DNA of 64,000 nt from Myxococcales bacterium (GCA_004193285.1 SECP01000001.1:310001-374000); one strand, 5' to 3'; shown: positions 47,506 through 58,559, numbered from the stretch's first letter. Notes: generated by a model from the letters alone, not told the origin. Numbers and translations are program-made.

Positions 47506-50033
47506 CTGGCCGCGTCTTGCGCCGGCCCGAGCTTGGAGACGAGCGTGAGCAGCTCATCGATGCCCACCGGCTTGACGAGGTGCGCGTCGAAGCCGGCTTG
47601 GAGCGAGCGCTCGCGGTCCGCCTTCTGACCGTAGCCGGTCAGGGCAATGAGCTTCAGCGCGGCGCTGGGCTGCTGCTCACGGAGGCGGCGCGCCAGCTCG
47701 TAGCCGTCCATGACGGGCAGGCCAATGTCCAAGAGCGCGAGACTCGGCGCTTGCTCCTTGGAGAGATCCAGCGCGCTCGGGCCGTCGTACGCGACCCGTA
47801 CCTCGTGACCGACCTCTCGCAGCACCTGAGCGGTGGAGTCGGCGGCGTCCCGGTTGTCGTCGACGAGTAGGATGCGCTGCCGACGATTGGGCAGCGGGGT
47901 GACTCGCGGCGCGCGGGCCGTCTCTTGCATCTGCTCGGTCGGGGCGAGCGGCAGGGTGACGGAAAATTCGCTGCCGTGCCCCGGTCCGTCGCTCTTGGCG
48001 AAGACCTTGCCACCATGCAGCTCCACGAGGCTCTTCACGAGCGACAGCCCGAGGCCGAGGCCGCCTTCCGAGCGGTCCAGCGTGCGCGCTCCTTGAACGA
48101 ACAAATCGAACACGCTGCCGAGCAACTCGGGGGCGATGCCGACGCCATTGTCGCTCACGCGTACCTGCACCTGGCCGTCCCGGCGCTCTGCCCGCAGCTC
48201 GACTCGGCCCCCGACGCTCGTGTACTTGGCGGAGTTGGTGAGCAAATTGGAGAGGACCTGAACCATTCGACCGCGGTCCACGTCGACGGCCAAGCCTTGC
48301 TCCGGCACCTCCACCATGAGCCGGTGCTGTCGCTGCTCGAACAGCGGCGTCGCCAGCTCGATAGCTGCGCTCGCGACCGTGGCGAGCTCGACGACCTCTC
48401 GTTTGAGCTCGACCCGCCCGCTGGCGATGCGCGAGACGTCCAGCAGGTCGTCGACCAGGCGCACCATATGGCTCACCTGTCGCTTGATGACCTCGCGCTC
48501 TTTGACCGAGCGGCTGGCGTCCCGCAGCTCCATCAAATGGAGTGAGGTCAGGATGGGGGACAGCGGATTTCTGAGCTCGTGACCGAGCATGGCCAAAAAC
48601 TCGTCTTTCGCGCGGCTCGCTGCTTCCGCTCGTTGCCGCGCGATCTGCTCCGAGTCGAAGAGGAGCGCGCGGTCTAGCGCTTGTGCGCATTGCCAGGCCA
48701 GCTGCCGCGCCCGAGAGCGCGTGGTCTTGTCGAAGCGTTGCCCCTCGGCGAAGCTGAGCGCGATCGAACCGAGCACCCCTCGGCTACCCTCGAGGGGCAG
48801 GGCAGCCCAGCTGCCGTGGGCGTTGTAAGTCGTGAGCGAAGGGAAGGCTTGGTCCCGCTCTTCGGCTGAGCCGAGGAACACCGGCTCCCGCTTCGTCACC
48901 GCGAGCGCGGCCGGCAAGTTGCTATCCAGGGCGAAGCTCCCGTACGCGAGCGCGACCTCTTCCGGGTAGCCTCGCGATGCCAGAGCATCCAGCCGCTTGC
49001 CGTCCTCGGACACGCGCAGGAACCAGCCGGCGCGCGCCTTGAGAGCCGGGAGCCCCAGGTCCATGGTGGCCTCCACTACGTCCCCGACGCTGCGTGCGCG
49101 AGCCAGGGCGCTCGTGAGCTCCGCGGTGTTGCGTAGGAAGTCTTCCGACTCCATGCGATCCCGCTCGAGTCTGTCCAGCGAGAGCGCCAGGAACAGCACC
49201 GTCGGCGCCATGACCAGGGCGACCGCGGTGGCCAAAAGAGCGTGGCTTTCCGAGGGCGCCAGCACCGAGTGATGATCCGCATCCAGCAGTAGCCAGCCAA
49301 CGATCACTGGCAAAAGCAGCGTGATCGGGAGCAGGCGCCGCGCGAGGTAACCGCCGATCGAGGTGCTCGTGATGACTCGACCCAGGCCGACGTCCGGCCT
49401 GAGCGCGAAAGCCGACGCCACGAGAAGCAAGTTTGCGACCGCGGTATAAGGGGAGAGGCGGATGTAAGGGAGGGGCTGGTAGAGGATGGACGCGGAGTAC
49501 AGGTACCCCACGAGGCCGATGCTGCACACGCCGAGCGTGAGCACCGCGCAGGTCTGTCCGAGCGCCGCGCTGAGCGTGTGCTTGCGCGTGATGAGCCAGG
49601 GGCACGCCGCGAGGAGCACGAAGCACAGCGCCGCCGTCGGCGACATGCGATTGGGGTAGCGCGCCGACTCGGCGGACCAGGCGTCTCGCGCCAGGAGCTG
49701 GTCGATCCCCAAGTCCGCGCCGCTCAAATACTCGAAGGAGGTTCCAACGCCGATGAGCCCCGCGGTCGAGATGGCAACCGCGGCGACGCGGCGCCGGGCC
49801 GGGGTGGGCGACAGCGAGAGCAGGCCGTAGCCCAAGGCGAGCAGGATCAGCGAGACGGAGGTGTTCGTCTTGGAGCGGCTCGAGACGAAGGCGCGGGCTT
49901 CCGGCGAGCCGTAGAGCCACAGTGACAGCCACACGCAGCCAATGGCCCCCGCAACGCCCGCTGCGACCACGCCGAAGGTTCGGGCTTTGACGGCGCTGCG
50001 GCGACTGGAGGAGGGGGGCGAAGGAGCGTTCAC
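47502..50033 (-). CDS. Multi-pass membrane hybrid histidine kinase with GAF domain and receiver
   Basis: An 843-aa protein with about eight hydrophobic helices in the first 280 residues (a MASE-like sensor block), a GAF-like domain and a coiled coil. HisKA follows (MLGHELRNPLSPILTSLHLM, H485), then an HATPase (NLLTNSAKYTSVGGRV, SEGGLGLGLSLVKSLVELHG) and a receiver with D769 (LLDIGLPVMDGYELA) and KPVG. No cognate regulator adjoins. The frame is open to a GTG at 50099, but that codon abuts the T-run of the glutamine synthetase terminator and leaves no room for a promoter, so I prefer GTG 50033. The start is uncertain. Confidence 0.85.
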   Translation of the reverse strand: MNAPSPPSSSRRSAVKARTFGVVAAGVAGAIGCVWLSLWLYGSPEARAFVSSRSKTNTSVSLILLALGYGLLSLSPTPARRRVAAVAISTAGLIGVGTSFEYLSGADLGIDQLLARDAWSAESARYPNRMSPTAALCFVLLAACPWLITRKHTLSAALGQTCAVLTLGVCSIGLVGYLYSASILYQPLPYIRLSPYTAVANLLLVASAFALRPDVGLGRVITSTSIGGYLARRLLPITLLLPVIVGWLLLDADHHSVLAPSESHALLATAVALVMAPTVLFLALSLDRLERDRMESEDFLRNTAELTSALARARSVGDVVEATMDLGLPALKARAGWFLRVSEDGKRLDALASRGYPEEVALAYGSFALDSNLPAALAVTKREPVFLGSAEERDQAFPSLTTYNAHGSWAALPLEGSRGVLGSIALSFAEGQRFDKTTRSRARQLAWQCAQALDRALLFDSEQIARQRAEAASRAKDEFLAMLGHELRNPLSPILTSLHLMELRDASRSVKEREVIKRQVSHMVRLVDDLLDVSRIASGRVELKREVVELATVASAAIELATPLFEQRQHRLMVEVPEQGLAVDVDRGRMVQVLSNLLTNSAKYTSVGGRVELRAERRDGQVQVRVSDNGVGIAPELLGSVFDLFVQGARTLDRSEGGLGLGLSLVKSLVELHGGKVFAKSDGPGHGSEFSVTLPLAPTEQMQETARAPRVTPLPNRRQRILLVDDNRDAADSTAQVLREVGHEVRVAYDGPSALDLSKEQAPSLALLDIGLPVMDGYELARRLREQQPSAALKLIALTGYGQKADRERSLQAGFDAHLVKPVGIDELLTLVSKLGPAQDAAS

Positions 50034-50099
50034 GTCGGGCGACGGCTGGAGGCTGACATCGAGAAGCCCTCGCGTCAGCGAGGCTAAATGTGACAGCAC

Positions 50100-50140
50100 A
50101 AAAAGGCGAACGCCTCACACGTGGACGTGGAGGCGTTCGC
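50100..50140 (-). terminator. Intrinsic terminator of the glutamine synthetase gene
   Basis: On the minus strand GCGAACGCCTC pairs with GAGGCGTTCGC (plus-strand arms 50130-50140 and 50106-50116), a perfect 11-bp stem with a 13-nt loop, followed by CTTTTT. It lies 22 bp after the glutamine synthetase stop, in the correct orientation. Confidence 0.85.
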
Positions 50141-50162
50141 AGTTGCCGTTTCCGCTAAGGGC

Positions 50163-52307
<2,145 letters not shown>

Positions 52308-52626
52308 GACTGTGGTCTTCCTCTTCTTAGTTTCTTGGGGTTGCCGTGGAGGGCTTCAGGGGCCGTCGGGAGAGGGGCCTTGTGGGTCCGCGCGGCGGAG
52401 ATGGACCTACCCGCGCCTATTTTTCGGCAATGTTTCCAAAAAACGTCGAAACTCCTTACTGCTCAGAAGGCTAATGAAACTTACGTTCAGTTATCGCTAA
52501 GTTTTCGTATCTTAAGGCGTTATCGGCGTAGCACCTGGCGACCGGTTGACGGGCCAAACTCGAAACAGACCTGCCTGCCTTCGCCCTCCGAGGAAAAGTG
52601 TCGCGCGCGGGCACGCTTGCCGCGGG
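52308..52626. other. Promoter region of the glutamine synthetase gene, no gene seen
   Basis: About 320 bp between the glutamine synthetase start and the end of the next leftward gene. The middle, roughly 52420-52530, is clearly AT-richer than the surroundings and probably holds the promoter. No RNA structure, -24/-12 element or coding frame with a start site was recognised. Confidence 0.5.
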
Positions 52627-53430
52627 CTAGCTGTGTCGCAACGGCGCAGTGCCGGACGCCCGACGGCCTCGTGCCCGCCGCGCGGCCACCACGACCAGCC
52701 CGAGCAAAGCTACGTACGGAGAGGTCCCCGGATCGGACTCGAGCGCACAGCTGCCGCCCTGCAGCTGGTAGTCGTCGTCTACCGGCGGGCTCACCGCGCC
52801 TTCGCCGGGTGCCATCGCCCGGCTCCCTGCGTCGGTCGCTTTACTGGCGCCCTCGGCCGAGCTGCCGCCGGAGCTGGCGCCGGCGCCCGCGACCACCGTG
52901 GCTCCGCCGGCATCCGTCGCGGCCGCGCCCGCGCTCGTGGGCTCACGGCTCGGGCCGCCCCCCGCGCTGGCGCCGGCCTCGGCGCCGGAGCCGCTACCAC
53001 CCGAACCAGCACTGCCGCCGGTGCCGGCACTGCACTCGCCGTCGAGGCAGCAACCAAGGACGGGTAGCGCCGCGCACTCGCCGGCGACGCAAAGGTTTTG
53101 GGTGCAGGGGTGACCGTCTTCGCAGTCGTCGTGCTGCGAGCAACCCGACGGCGGCAGCTCGACGAGCGGCGCGACCGCGTCTCGTGCATCCGGCGCAGTG
53201 CAGGCGCCTTCGTAGCAGCAGCCGAGCACGGGCAGCGCCGGGGCGCAGACGCCGATGGCACACAAGTTCTGAGTGCAAGGTTCGCCGTCTTCGCAGTCCG
53301 AGTCTCTCGAGCAGCCGTCCAGCAGGCCCTGCCGTTCGGTGGCTGCGTCTTCCGCCTGCGCCATGCATCCCACGGTGAGCGCAAACAGCGCCAAACCCAT
53401 CACCACCACGACCCCTCTTGAATGCTTCAT
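52627..53430 (-). CDS. Cys-rich lipoprotein with a MYXO-CTERM-like C-terminal anchor
   Basis: A 267-aa protein with a signal peptide ending TVGC. Two Cys-rich repeats follow, CSRDSDCEDGEPCTQNLCAI and CSQHDDCEDGHPCTQNLCVA, each ending in ALPVLGCC. A long Gly/Ser/Ala linker comes next. The C-terminal segment has Cys, then a hydrophobic stretch (PYVALLGLVVVAARR) and an Arg cluster, like the MYXO-CTERM sorting signal, but with ten further residues (ASGTAPLRHS). GGGAG precedes the ATG. It lies downstream of another lipoprotein on the same strand. Surface exposure is likely, function unknown. Confidence 0.75.
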   Translation of the reverse strand: MKHSRGVVVVMGLALFALTVGCMAQAEDAATERQGLLDGCSRDSDCEDGEPCTQNLCAIGVCAPALPVLGCCYEGACTAPDARDAVAPLVELPPSGCSQHDDCEDGHPCTQNLCVAGECAALPVLGCCLDGECSAGTGGSAGSGGSGSGAEAGASAGGGPSREPTSAGAAATDAGGATVVAGAGASSGGSSAEGASKATDAGSRAMAPGEGAVSPPVDDDYQLQGGSCALESDPGTSPYVALLGLVVVAARRARGRRASGTAPLRHS

Positions 53431-53516
53431 CGCCGTCTCCCTGCTGCGGGCGGACCCTGGTGGCGTCCGAGCGCAGGCTCGCTGGTTGTATGTGATCCGA
53501 AACCCACGCCCGAAGC

Positions 53517-54728
53517 TCAGTTCGCCGGCAGGCGGCAAGGCTCGATTCCGCTCTTCCCGACGTCCACGCAGCTCCCCAAGCTCACGCCACCGAGCAAGCT
53601 CGTCATCACCGCGCCGCACACGTTCAGCGACCAATCTTCCTCGGTGAACTCGCCGGTGACCAAGGCTTCTCCCGTGAGCGAGAAGGCAGGGTGGAGGGAG
53701 GCCGTCGTCTCGCCGGACAGCTTGGCGCCATTCCGGTCGAGGGTGACGACCGCTCGCGGAAGCTCGATGGAGAGCAGCGAAGTCGCTCCCGACTTGAGCG
53801 CGCCTCCTACGAGCGTCACGTCGCCCTCGAGCGCGATGGTAACGAGAGAGCCGCCCAGCACGGTGGCGGTGGCGTCCAAGGCGCCGCTCGCTGTCAGAGG
53901 CACGAGCGAGCTCCATGAGCCTGCGCCGGCGCCCAGTTGCGCTTCGAGCTCGAGCAGCTTGCTGCAGCCGTCGGTCAAGAGCTCCGCCTTCACGTTTGCC
54001 AGCGCCATCACTTCCGCGGCAGCGGCGGGCAGGCTCTTGGTGTCTAGCCTGACCGCAGGCAAGCCGAGCCCCAGGCGAATGCCGGCCAGGGCATCGCTGT
54101 CGATCAGTTTCGCCGCGCCGTCGAGCTCCAGAGCGACGCTGACGGGTAGCGACGAGCCTTCGCAGCCACAGCCAGACCCTTCGAGTAGCGAGCCGGTGAT
54201 GTTGGCGTTACCGGCGATGGTCGGGCCGCCGGCAGCCTGGAGCCCGATGTGCAACTGGGCGTCCGCGAGGGGCAAGTCGGTGTCGGCGCCGAGGTCGATC
54301 GTGACGTCTCCGTGGATATCGACGCCGCCCGCCGACGTGGTGACGGAGCCGTCCTTCGTTTCGATCACCACCATCCCCGCGTCGGGGAGGTCGATACTGA
54401 CCGCGATCCCGCCGTCGCCGTGATCGATGTGGATGCCAGGCAGATCGAAGGCGCACTCGCAGCGGCCGCCGGGTCCGGAGTCCTCGTCAGTCTGATCTTC
54501 ATCGTCGTGGTCCGCGTCGGGCTCGTCCACGGTCTGCATCTCCGAGCCGCCGCGCGTTGGCTCGTTGCTTTTGCCTCCGCTCGAGCCCTGCGCGCCAGGG
54601 TTCAGGCTCAGCGTCGGGTCCGAATCGGCGCCGGGCCTCGCTGAGTCCGACTCACCCGCAGCGCTGCAGCCGACGAGCCCCATACCAATCAAGCACATCA
54701 CCGGCAGACGAAAACCAAAACCGCTCAT
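53517..54728 (-). CDS. Secreted lipoprotein of unknown function
   Basis: A 403-aa protein with a perfect lipobox LVGC (Cys21) and an Asp/Glu-rich spacer (TVDEPDADHDDEDQTDEDSG). A domain rich in Ala, Asp, Gly and Leu with regular beta periodicity follows (IHIDHGDGGIAVSIDLPDAG, VDIHGDVTIDLGADTDL, LLSIELPRAVVTLDRNGAKL). Three Cys pairs are visible (CECAF, CGCEG, and C-terminal Cys residues). GGGAG lies before the ATG. No family was recognised. The Cys-rich lipoprotein follows 86 bp downstream, so the two may be expressed together. Confidence 0.7.
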   Translation of the reverse strand: MSGFGFRLPVMCLIGMGLVGCSAAGESDSARPGADSDPTLSLNPGAQGSSGGKSNEPTRGGSEMQTVDEPDADHDDEDQTDEDSGPGGRCECAFDLPGIHIDHGDGGIAVSIDLPDAGMVVIETKDGSVTTSAGGVDIHGDVTIDLGADTDLPLADAQLHIGLQAAGGPTIAGNANITGSLLEGSGCGCEGSSLPVSVALELDGAAKLIDSDALAGIRLGLGLPAVRLDTKSLPAAAAEVMALANVKAELLTDGCSKLLELEAQLGAGAGSWSSLVPLTASGALDATATVLGGSLVTIALEGDVTLVGGALKSGATSLLSIELPRAVVTLDRNGAKLSGETTASLHPAFSLTGEALVTGEFTEEDWSLNVCGAVMTSLLGGVSLGSCVDVGKSGIEPCRLPAN

Positions 54729-54876
54729 GTTTGCTCCCTTGCAGACGCGTGAACGAAGGCTGCCTTCAGCAAGGCGCGTGCCGCGAACGTCAGCGCGCGC
54801 CGCGAGCCGTTCGCGGTCGAAACGCGCGGCAATGCGCCCTCAACCAATTGGCCGCTCCGGGCTTACGTGAGGGGTG

Positions 54877-54892
54877 GTGCAAGCCGTTGCAC
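54877..54892. promoter_or_regulatory. Palindrome upstream of the sigma-54 activator gene
   Basis: GTGCAAGCCGTTGCAC is a perfect 6-4-6 inverted repeat, 40 bp before the activator's ATG. The hexamer TTGCAC recurs in the palindrome before the STAND gene. It is a candidate binding site for the Fis-type HTH of the activator. A GG/GC pair overlaps it but is spaced 11 rather than 10 bp apart, so it is not a proper -24/-12 promoter. Confidence 0.45.
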
Positions 54893-54931
54893 TGCGAGCG
54901 CGCACCCGCGTGCACTCGGGGTCGCTCGATC

Positions 54932-56353
54932 ATGTCGGTCCGAGCCCGACTCATGCCTTCACCCAGCCAGCCGCCCACCGCTTCGGAAACTTCGCCCATC
55001 GAGGACCGCCCCGTCCTGTTGGCGGCTCCGGATACGCCCGCGGCGCGCGCGCTGGCCGAAACCCTGAGAAAAGCTCGCATCGGCTTCGTTCGCGCCAGCA
55101 CCCCCGCCCAGGCTCTGACCTACCTGGAGGATCGCGAGTTCGACCTCGTGATCACGGGGGGAGCAGACCCGAAGCAGAAATCAGGCCTGATGGGGAGGCT
55201 GAGCGAGCTCACCCCCGAGTTGGCGATTGTCGCGCTGCTGGAAGACGAGCCGCTCGCCGGCGCGAGCGGTGAGGTTGGCAGCGCCGCGTTCGACTACATC
55301 TCCCGACCCTTCGACGCTGACAGCGCGCTGGACACCATTCAGCGCGCGCTGAGCGCCGCCCGTCACTGCCAGGCGCGCCCGCCGGCTCCGCCACTGCCAT
55401 CCTTGAAGGAGCTGCTCGTTCGGTCGCCCGCGATGCGCTCCGTCATGACCTTGCTCGAGCGCGTCGCTCCCAGCGAGGCCACCGTCATGATCCGCGGCGA
55501 GAGCGGCACCGGCAAAGAAGTGGTCGCGCGGCGGCTCCACGAGCTCAGCGGGCGCGCCGCCGGACCTCTCGTGAAGGTTCATTGCGCGGCGTTGCCGGAA
55601 CAGATCTTGGAATCCGAGCTGTTCGGCTACGAGCGCGGTGCGTTCACGGGGGCTCACACCCGCAAGCCAGGGCGCGTGGAGCTCGCCGAGCGCGGCACGC
55701 TGTTCCTCGACGAAATCGGGGAAATTTCGATGTCCGTGCAGGTCAAGCTGCTTCGCTTGCTGCAGGATCGCCAGTACGAGCGATTGGGCGGAACCCGCAC
55801 GCTCGCGGCGGACGTTCGCTTCGTCACCGCGACGCACCGCAACCTGGAGCAGATGGTCCGCCGCGGCGCGTTCCGCGAGGATTTGTACTATCGGCTCAAC
55901 GTCGTCCGTTTGGACCTGCCGCCGCTGCGGGAGCGCCGCGAGGACATCGAGCCCCTTGCCCGCCACTTCTGTCGGCAGACGAACAACCAGATCGGACGCC
56001 AAGTGGATCTGACGCCCGAAGCGCTCGCCCGCATCGTCCAGGACCCATGGCGCGGCAACGTGCGCGAGTTGCAAAACTTCGTGGAGCGCCTCGTGGTGCT
56101 GTCGGACGGGACGGCTGTCTCGGAGCAAGACGTTCGGCTGGAGCAAGAACGAGCGCTCGGGCTCGCAGGGGGTAGCGACCCGGGGGTCGAGTCCAGCGTG
56201 ATCTCGCTCGACGCCGCCTTGCGACGCGCGGAGCGCCAAGCCCTCGAAAAGGCACTGAGAAAAGCGGCGGGCAACCGCGCGCTGGCGGCGCGCATTCTCG
56301 GAGTGAGCCGCCGCGCTCTGTTCTACAAGCTGCGCGAGCACGACATCAAGTAG
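54932..56353 (+). CDS. Sigma-54 activator with a degenerate receiver domain
   Basis: A 473-aa enhancer-binding protein. The AAA+ domain is intact: Walker A GESGTGKE (189-196), GAFTGA (236-241) and GTLFLDEIGEISM. A Fis-type HTH closes it (GNRALAARILGVSRRALFYK). The N-terminal 125 residues have a receiver's shape but not its chemistry: the acidic pair is AAPD, the phosphoacceptor position in FDLVITGG is Gly76, and the conserved Lys is Arg125 (SRPFD). It is probably not activated by aspartyl phosphorylation. I chose ATG 54932; ATG 54953 is possible. A near-consensus -24/-12 promoter follows its stop. Confidence 0.88.
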   Translation: MSVRARLMPSPSQPPTASETSPIEDRPVLLAAPDTPAARALAETLRKARIGFVRASTPAQALTYLEDREFDLVITGGADPKQKSGLMGRLSELTPELAIVALLEDEPLAGASGEVGSAAFDYISRPFDADSALDTIQRALSAARHCQARPPAPPLPSLKELLVRSPAMRSVMTLLERVAPSEATVMIRGESGTGKEVVARRLHELSGRAAGPLVKVHCAALPEQILESELFGYERGAFTGAHTRKPGRVELAERGTLFLDEIGEISMSVQVKLLRLLQDRQYERLGGTRTLAADVRFVTATHRNLEQMVRRGAFREDLYYRLNVVRLDLPPLRERREDIEPLARHFCRQTNNQIGRQVDLTPEALARIVQDPWRGNVRELQNFVERLVVLSDGTAVSEQDVRLEQERALGLAGGSDPGVESSVISLDAALRRAERQALEKALRKAAGNRALAARILGVSRRALFYKLREHDIK

Positions 56354-56361
56354 GTCCGCGG

Positions 56362-56377
56362 TGGACATGTGAGTCCA
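56362..56377. promoter_or_regulatory. Inverted repeat next to the -24/-12 promoter
   Basis: TGGACATGTGAGTCCA (TGGAC-N6-GTCCA) lies 12 bp upstream of the -24 element. It could be an activator or repressor site, though sigma-54 enhancers usually lie 80-150 bp upstream. Confidence 0.35.
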
Positions 56378-56388
56378 GGCGCGTGAGA

Positions 56389-56404
56389 TGGCACGGCCCC
56401 TGCT
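56389..56404 (+). promoter_or_regulatory. Sigma-54 (-24/-12) promoter for the Ser/Thr kinase gene
   Basis: TGGCACGGCCCCTGCT matches the TGGCACG-N4-TTGCW consensus at all but one position and keeps the required GG-N10-GC spacing (GG 56390-56391, GC 56402-56403). The predicted start is about 56415, giving a 97-nt leader to the ATG at 56512. The gene directly upstream is a sigma-54 activator. Confidence 0.8.
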
Positions 56405-56511
56405 TGGGTTAGACAAGCTCGCTGCCGGCACTCAAGCTTTGGTGGGGATGAGCGTAGTGGTACCAGTACGCCTCGCCGGAAGGGATTCAGGACGGGGGCA
56501 AAGAAAGAAAC

Positions 56512-58545
56512 ATGGCCAATCGCGGAGCACGCGCATCGACCGACGCCTTCAAGAATGTGGAGCTCACGCCACGTTCTTTGTTGGGCAAATCTCCAGACGA
56601 GCAGCGCTCTGCAAAGATGCCGATTGCGCAGCCTCTGTCGCCCGACGAGTCGGTCAAGTCGCCCGTCTACAAGGCGGTAGAAAACACGCGGCTCGGTCCG
56701 TACCAAATCGTTTGCGAGCTGGCTTCGGGCGGGATGGCTTCCGTCTACCTGGCCCTGTATCGCTCGGTGGAGGGCTTCGAGAAGCTTTGCGCGGTCAAGC
56801 GCATTCACCCGCACCTCGCGAACGAGCGCGCCTTCACCGACATGTTCGCGGACGAGGCGCGCATCGCCGCGTGCATCAGCCACCCGTTCGTTTGCAGCGT
56901 GTTCTCTTTCGGGCGCTCGCAGCAAAGCCACTACATCGCGATGGAGTTCCTCCGGGGCGAGCCGCTCTCCGCGATCGTGAGGCGCGTGGCACGCAACCCG
57001 GAGCTGGGCGACGATCCTCGTTTCCCGGCGCTCGCGGCGCGCCTGCTCGCCAATCTCGCGGAGGGGCTGTTCGCGGCCCACACGCTGCGCGACGATCGCG
57101 GCAAGCCGCTCGAGATCGTGCACCGGGACGTGACTCCGCAGAACTTGTTCGTGCTTTACGACGGCACGGTGCGAGTGACGGATTTCGGAATTGCGCACGC
57201 GCGGCGTCGCCTCCACCACACGCAGGGGCAAAAGCTCAAAGGCAAGCTGTCCTACGTCGCACCGGAGCAGCTGAACGAGGGCCCCGTCGACCAACGCGTC
57301 GACATCTGGGGCTTGGGAGTCACGCTTTGGGAGCTGCTCGCCGGACGGCGGCTGTTCCTCGGCGGGAGCGAGGGCGAGACGCTGGCGGCGGTGATGTCGC
57401 GCGTCGTCGCGCCGCCCTCCGCCTTTCGGGCGACCGTCCCGCCCGAGCTCGATCGCATCGTGCTGCGGGCGCTCGAGCGCGACGTGAACAAGCGCTACCG
57501 GACCGCGCGCGACTTGGCGCGCGACCTGGAGCGCTTCCTCAACGGTATCGGCGACCAAGTCCCCGCCATGGACGTCGCGGACTGGATGTCTTCGGTGTTT
57601 CCACAAGGCGCGGAGCGCCTCCAGGCGCTGGGGGAGCTGGCGGCGCAGGTGAGCGCGGCCACTGCCGACGAGACCGTGGTGCGCATTCCTTCCGTGCCGC
57701 CGGCCGCGAGCAGCCCCGCCGCCAGCTACGTCTTCATGGCCGCGCGGGATGCGGGCCGGCGTCAAACCTCGAGCATGCCGCCGACGGCCGAGTACCCGCT
57801 CGGGGTCTCCGCAGCGCAGATTGACGCCAGCTTGGGCGCCATCCTCACGGATGCGAAGCGCGCCGCGACAACAACCTCGAGCGAGCCGAGCGACAGCGAG
57901 GAAGAGCCGGCCACCGCGCGGCCGACGAAGCTCGCGGCCAAGCCGAGATTGCAGCTGATGGAAGAGGCCAAGCCTCGCTCGCTGCTGCTAGACGGCAACC
58001 ATGGGCGAATCTTGGCCATGGTCGGCAGCGCGCTGCTGCTCTCGGCCGGCGTGGCTTCGCTCACGCTGCGCGACCGAAGCGCCGGGGCTCCCGCGCCCGC
58101 GGTGACTCGCGCCTTCACTCCCGCGCCCGTTCTCGCGGAGACGAGCCCGCCGCATCCCCAGGTGGTTCTGAGCGCTCCCGTAGACATCGCCGCCATCCCC
58201 ATCGATGCGCTCGCGACCGAAAAGCCTTCGCGCAAGCGAGCCGCCCTGGCCAAGGGTACGTCGCTCGTTCCCGCTGCGCCGGCGGAGACCGCCGCCGCTG
58301 CAACCGGGGTCGCGAGCGAACGAGCGGGAGCTCCCATGGCCCAGCTCGGAGACCTCTTCGTCACCGGCGGTGCGGGTGACGTGCTGGAGCGTGGTCAACT
58401 GCTGGGGCGGGCGCCGGGGCGCTTTCGACTGTCGGTCGGGCTGCACGTGCTCACGCTTCGCGCGCCCAACGGGGACCTGCAGTCGATGCAGGTGGAGATC
58501 AAAGCCGGCGCGCCCACCCTCGTTACCGTGAGCGCGACGCACTGA
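56512..58545 (+). CDS. Transmembrane Ser/Thr protein kinase with a C-terminal PEGA-like region
   Basis: A 677-aa Hanks-type kinase. The glycine-loop region is SGGMASVYLALYR, the ATP lysine K96 (CAVKRIHPHL), the catalytic loop HRDVTPQN (H204/D206), DFG at 224 (TDFGIAHARR) and the APE-equivalent YVAPEQL; all residues needed for activity are present. A linker leads to one membrane helix (ILAMVGSALLLSAGVASLTL). An Ala/Pro-rich segment follows, then a terminal PEGA-like beta unit (LGRAPGRFRLSVGLHVLTLR). Orientation would place the kinase inside the cell and the PEGA part outside. The leader has a purine-rich AAAGAAAG before the ATG. Expression is probably sigma-54-dependent. Confidence 0.93.
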   Translation: MANRGARASTDAFKNVELTPRSLLGKSPDEQRSAKMPIAQPLSPDESVKSPVYKAVENTRLGPYQIVCELASGGMASVYLALYRSVEGFEKLCAVKRIHPHLANERAFTDMFADEARIAACISHPFVCSVFSFGRSQQSHYIAMEFLRGEPLSAIVRRVARNPELGDDPRFPALAARLLANLAEGLFAAHTLRDDRGKPLEIVHRDVTPQNLFVLYDGTVRVTDFGIAHARRRLHHTQGQKLKGKLSYVAPEQLNEGPVDQRVDIWGLGVTLWELLAGRRLFLGGSEGETLAAVMSRVVAPPSAFRATVPPELDRIVLRALERDVNKRYRTARDLARDLERFLNGIGDQVPAMDVADWMSSVFPQGAERLQALGELAAQVSAATADETVVRIPSVPPAASSPAASYVFMAARDAGRRQTSSMPPTAEYPLGVSAAQIDASLGAILTDAKRAATTTSSEPSDSEEEPATARPTKLAAKPRLQLMEEAKPRSLLLDGNHGRILAMVGSALLLSAGVASLTLRDRSAGAPAPAVTRAFTPAPVLAETSPPHPQVVLSAPVDIAAIPIDALATEKPSRKRAALAKGTSLVPAAPAETAAAATGVASERAGAPMAQLGDLFVTGGAGDVLERGQLLGRAPGRFRLSVGLHVLTLRAPNGDLQSMQVEIKAGAPTLVTVSATH

Positions 58546-58559
58546 GGCGCGCAAAACGT

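Noticed and set aside
54871..54892. Sigma-54 promoter before the activator gene
   Set aside because: GG and GC are 11 bp apart instead of 10 and the -24 box is TGGTGCA. Kept only as a palindrome.
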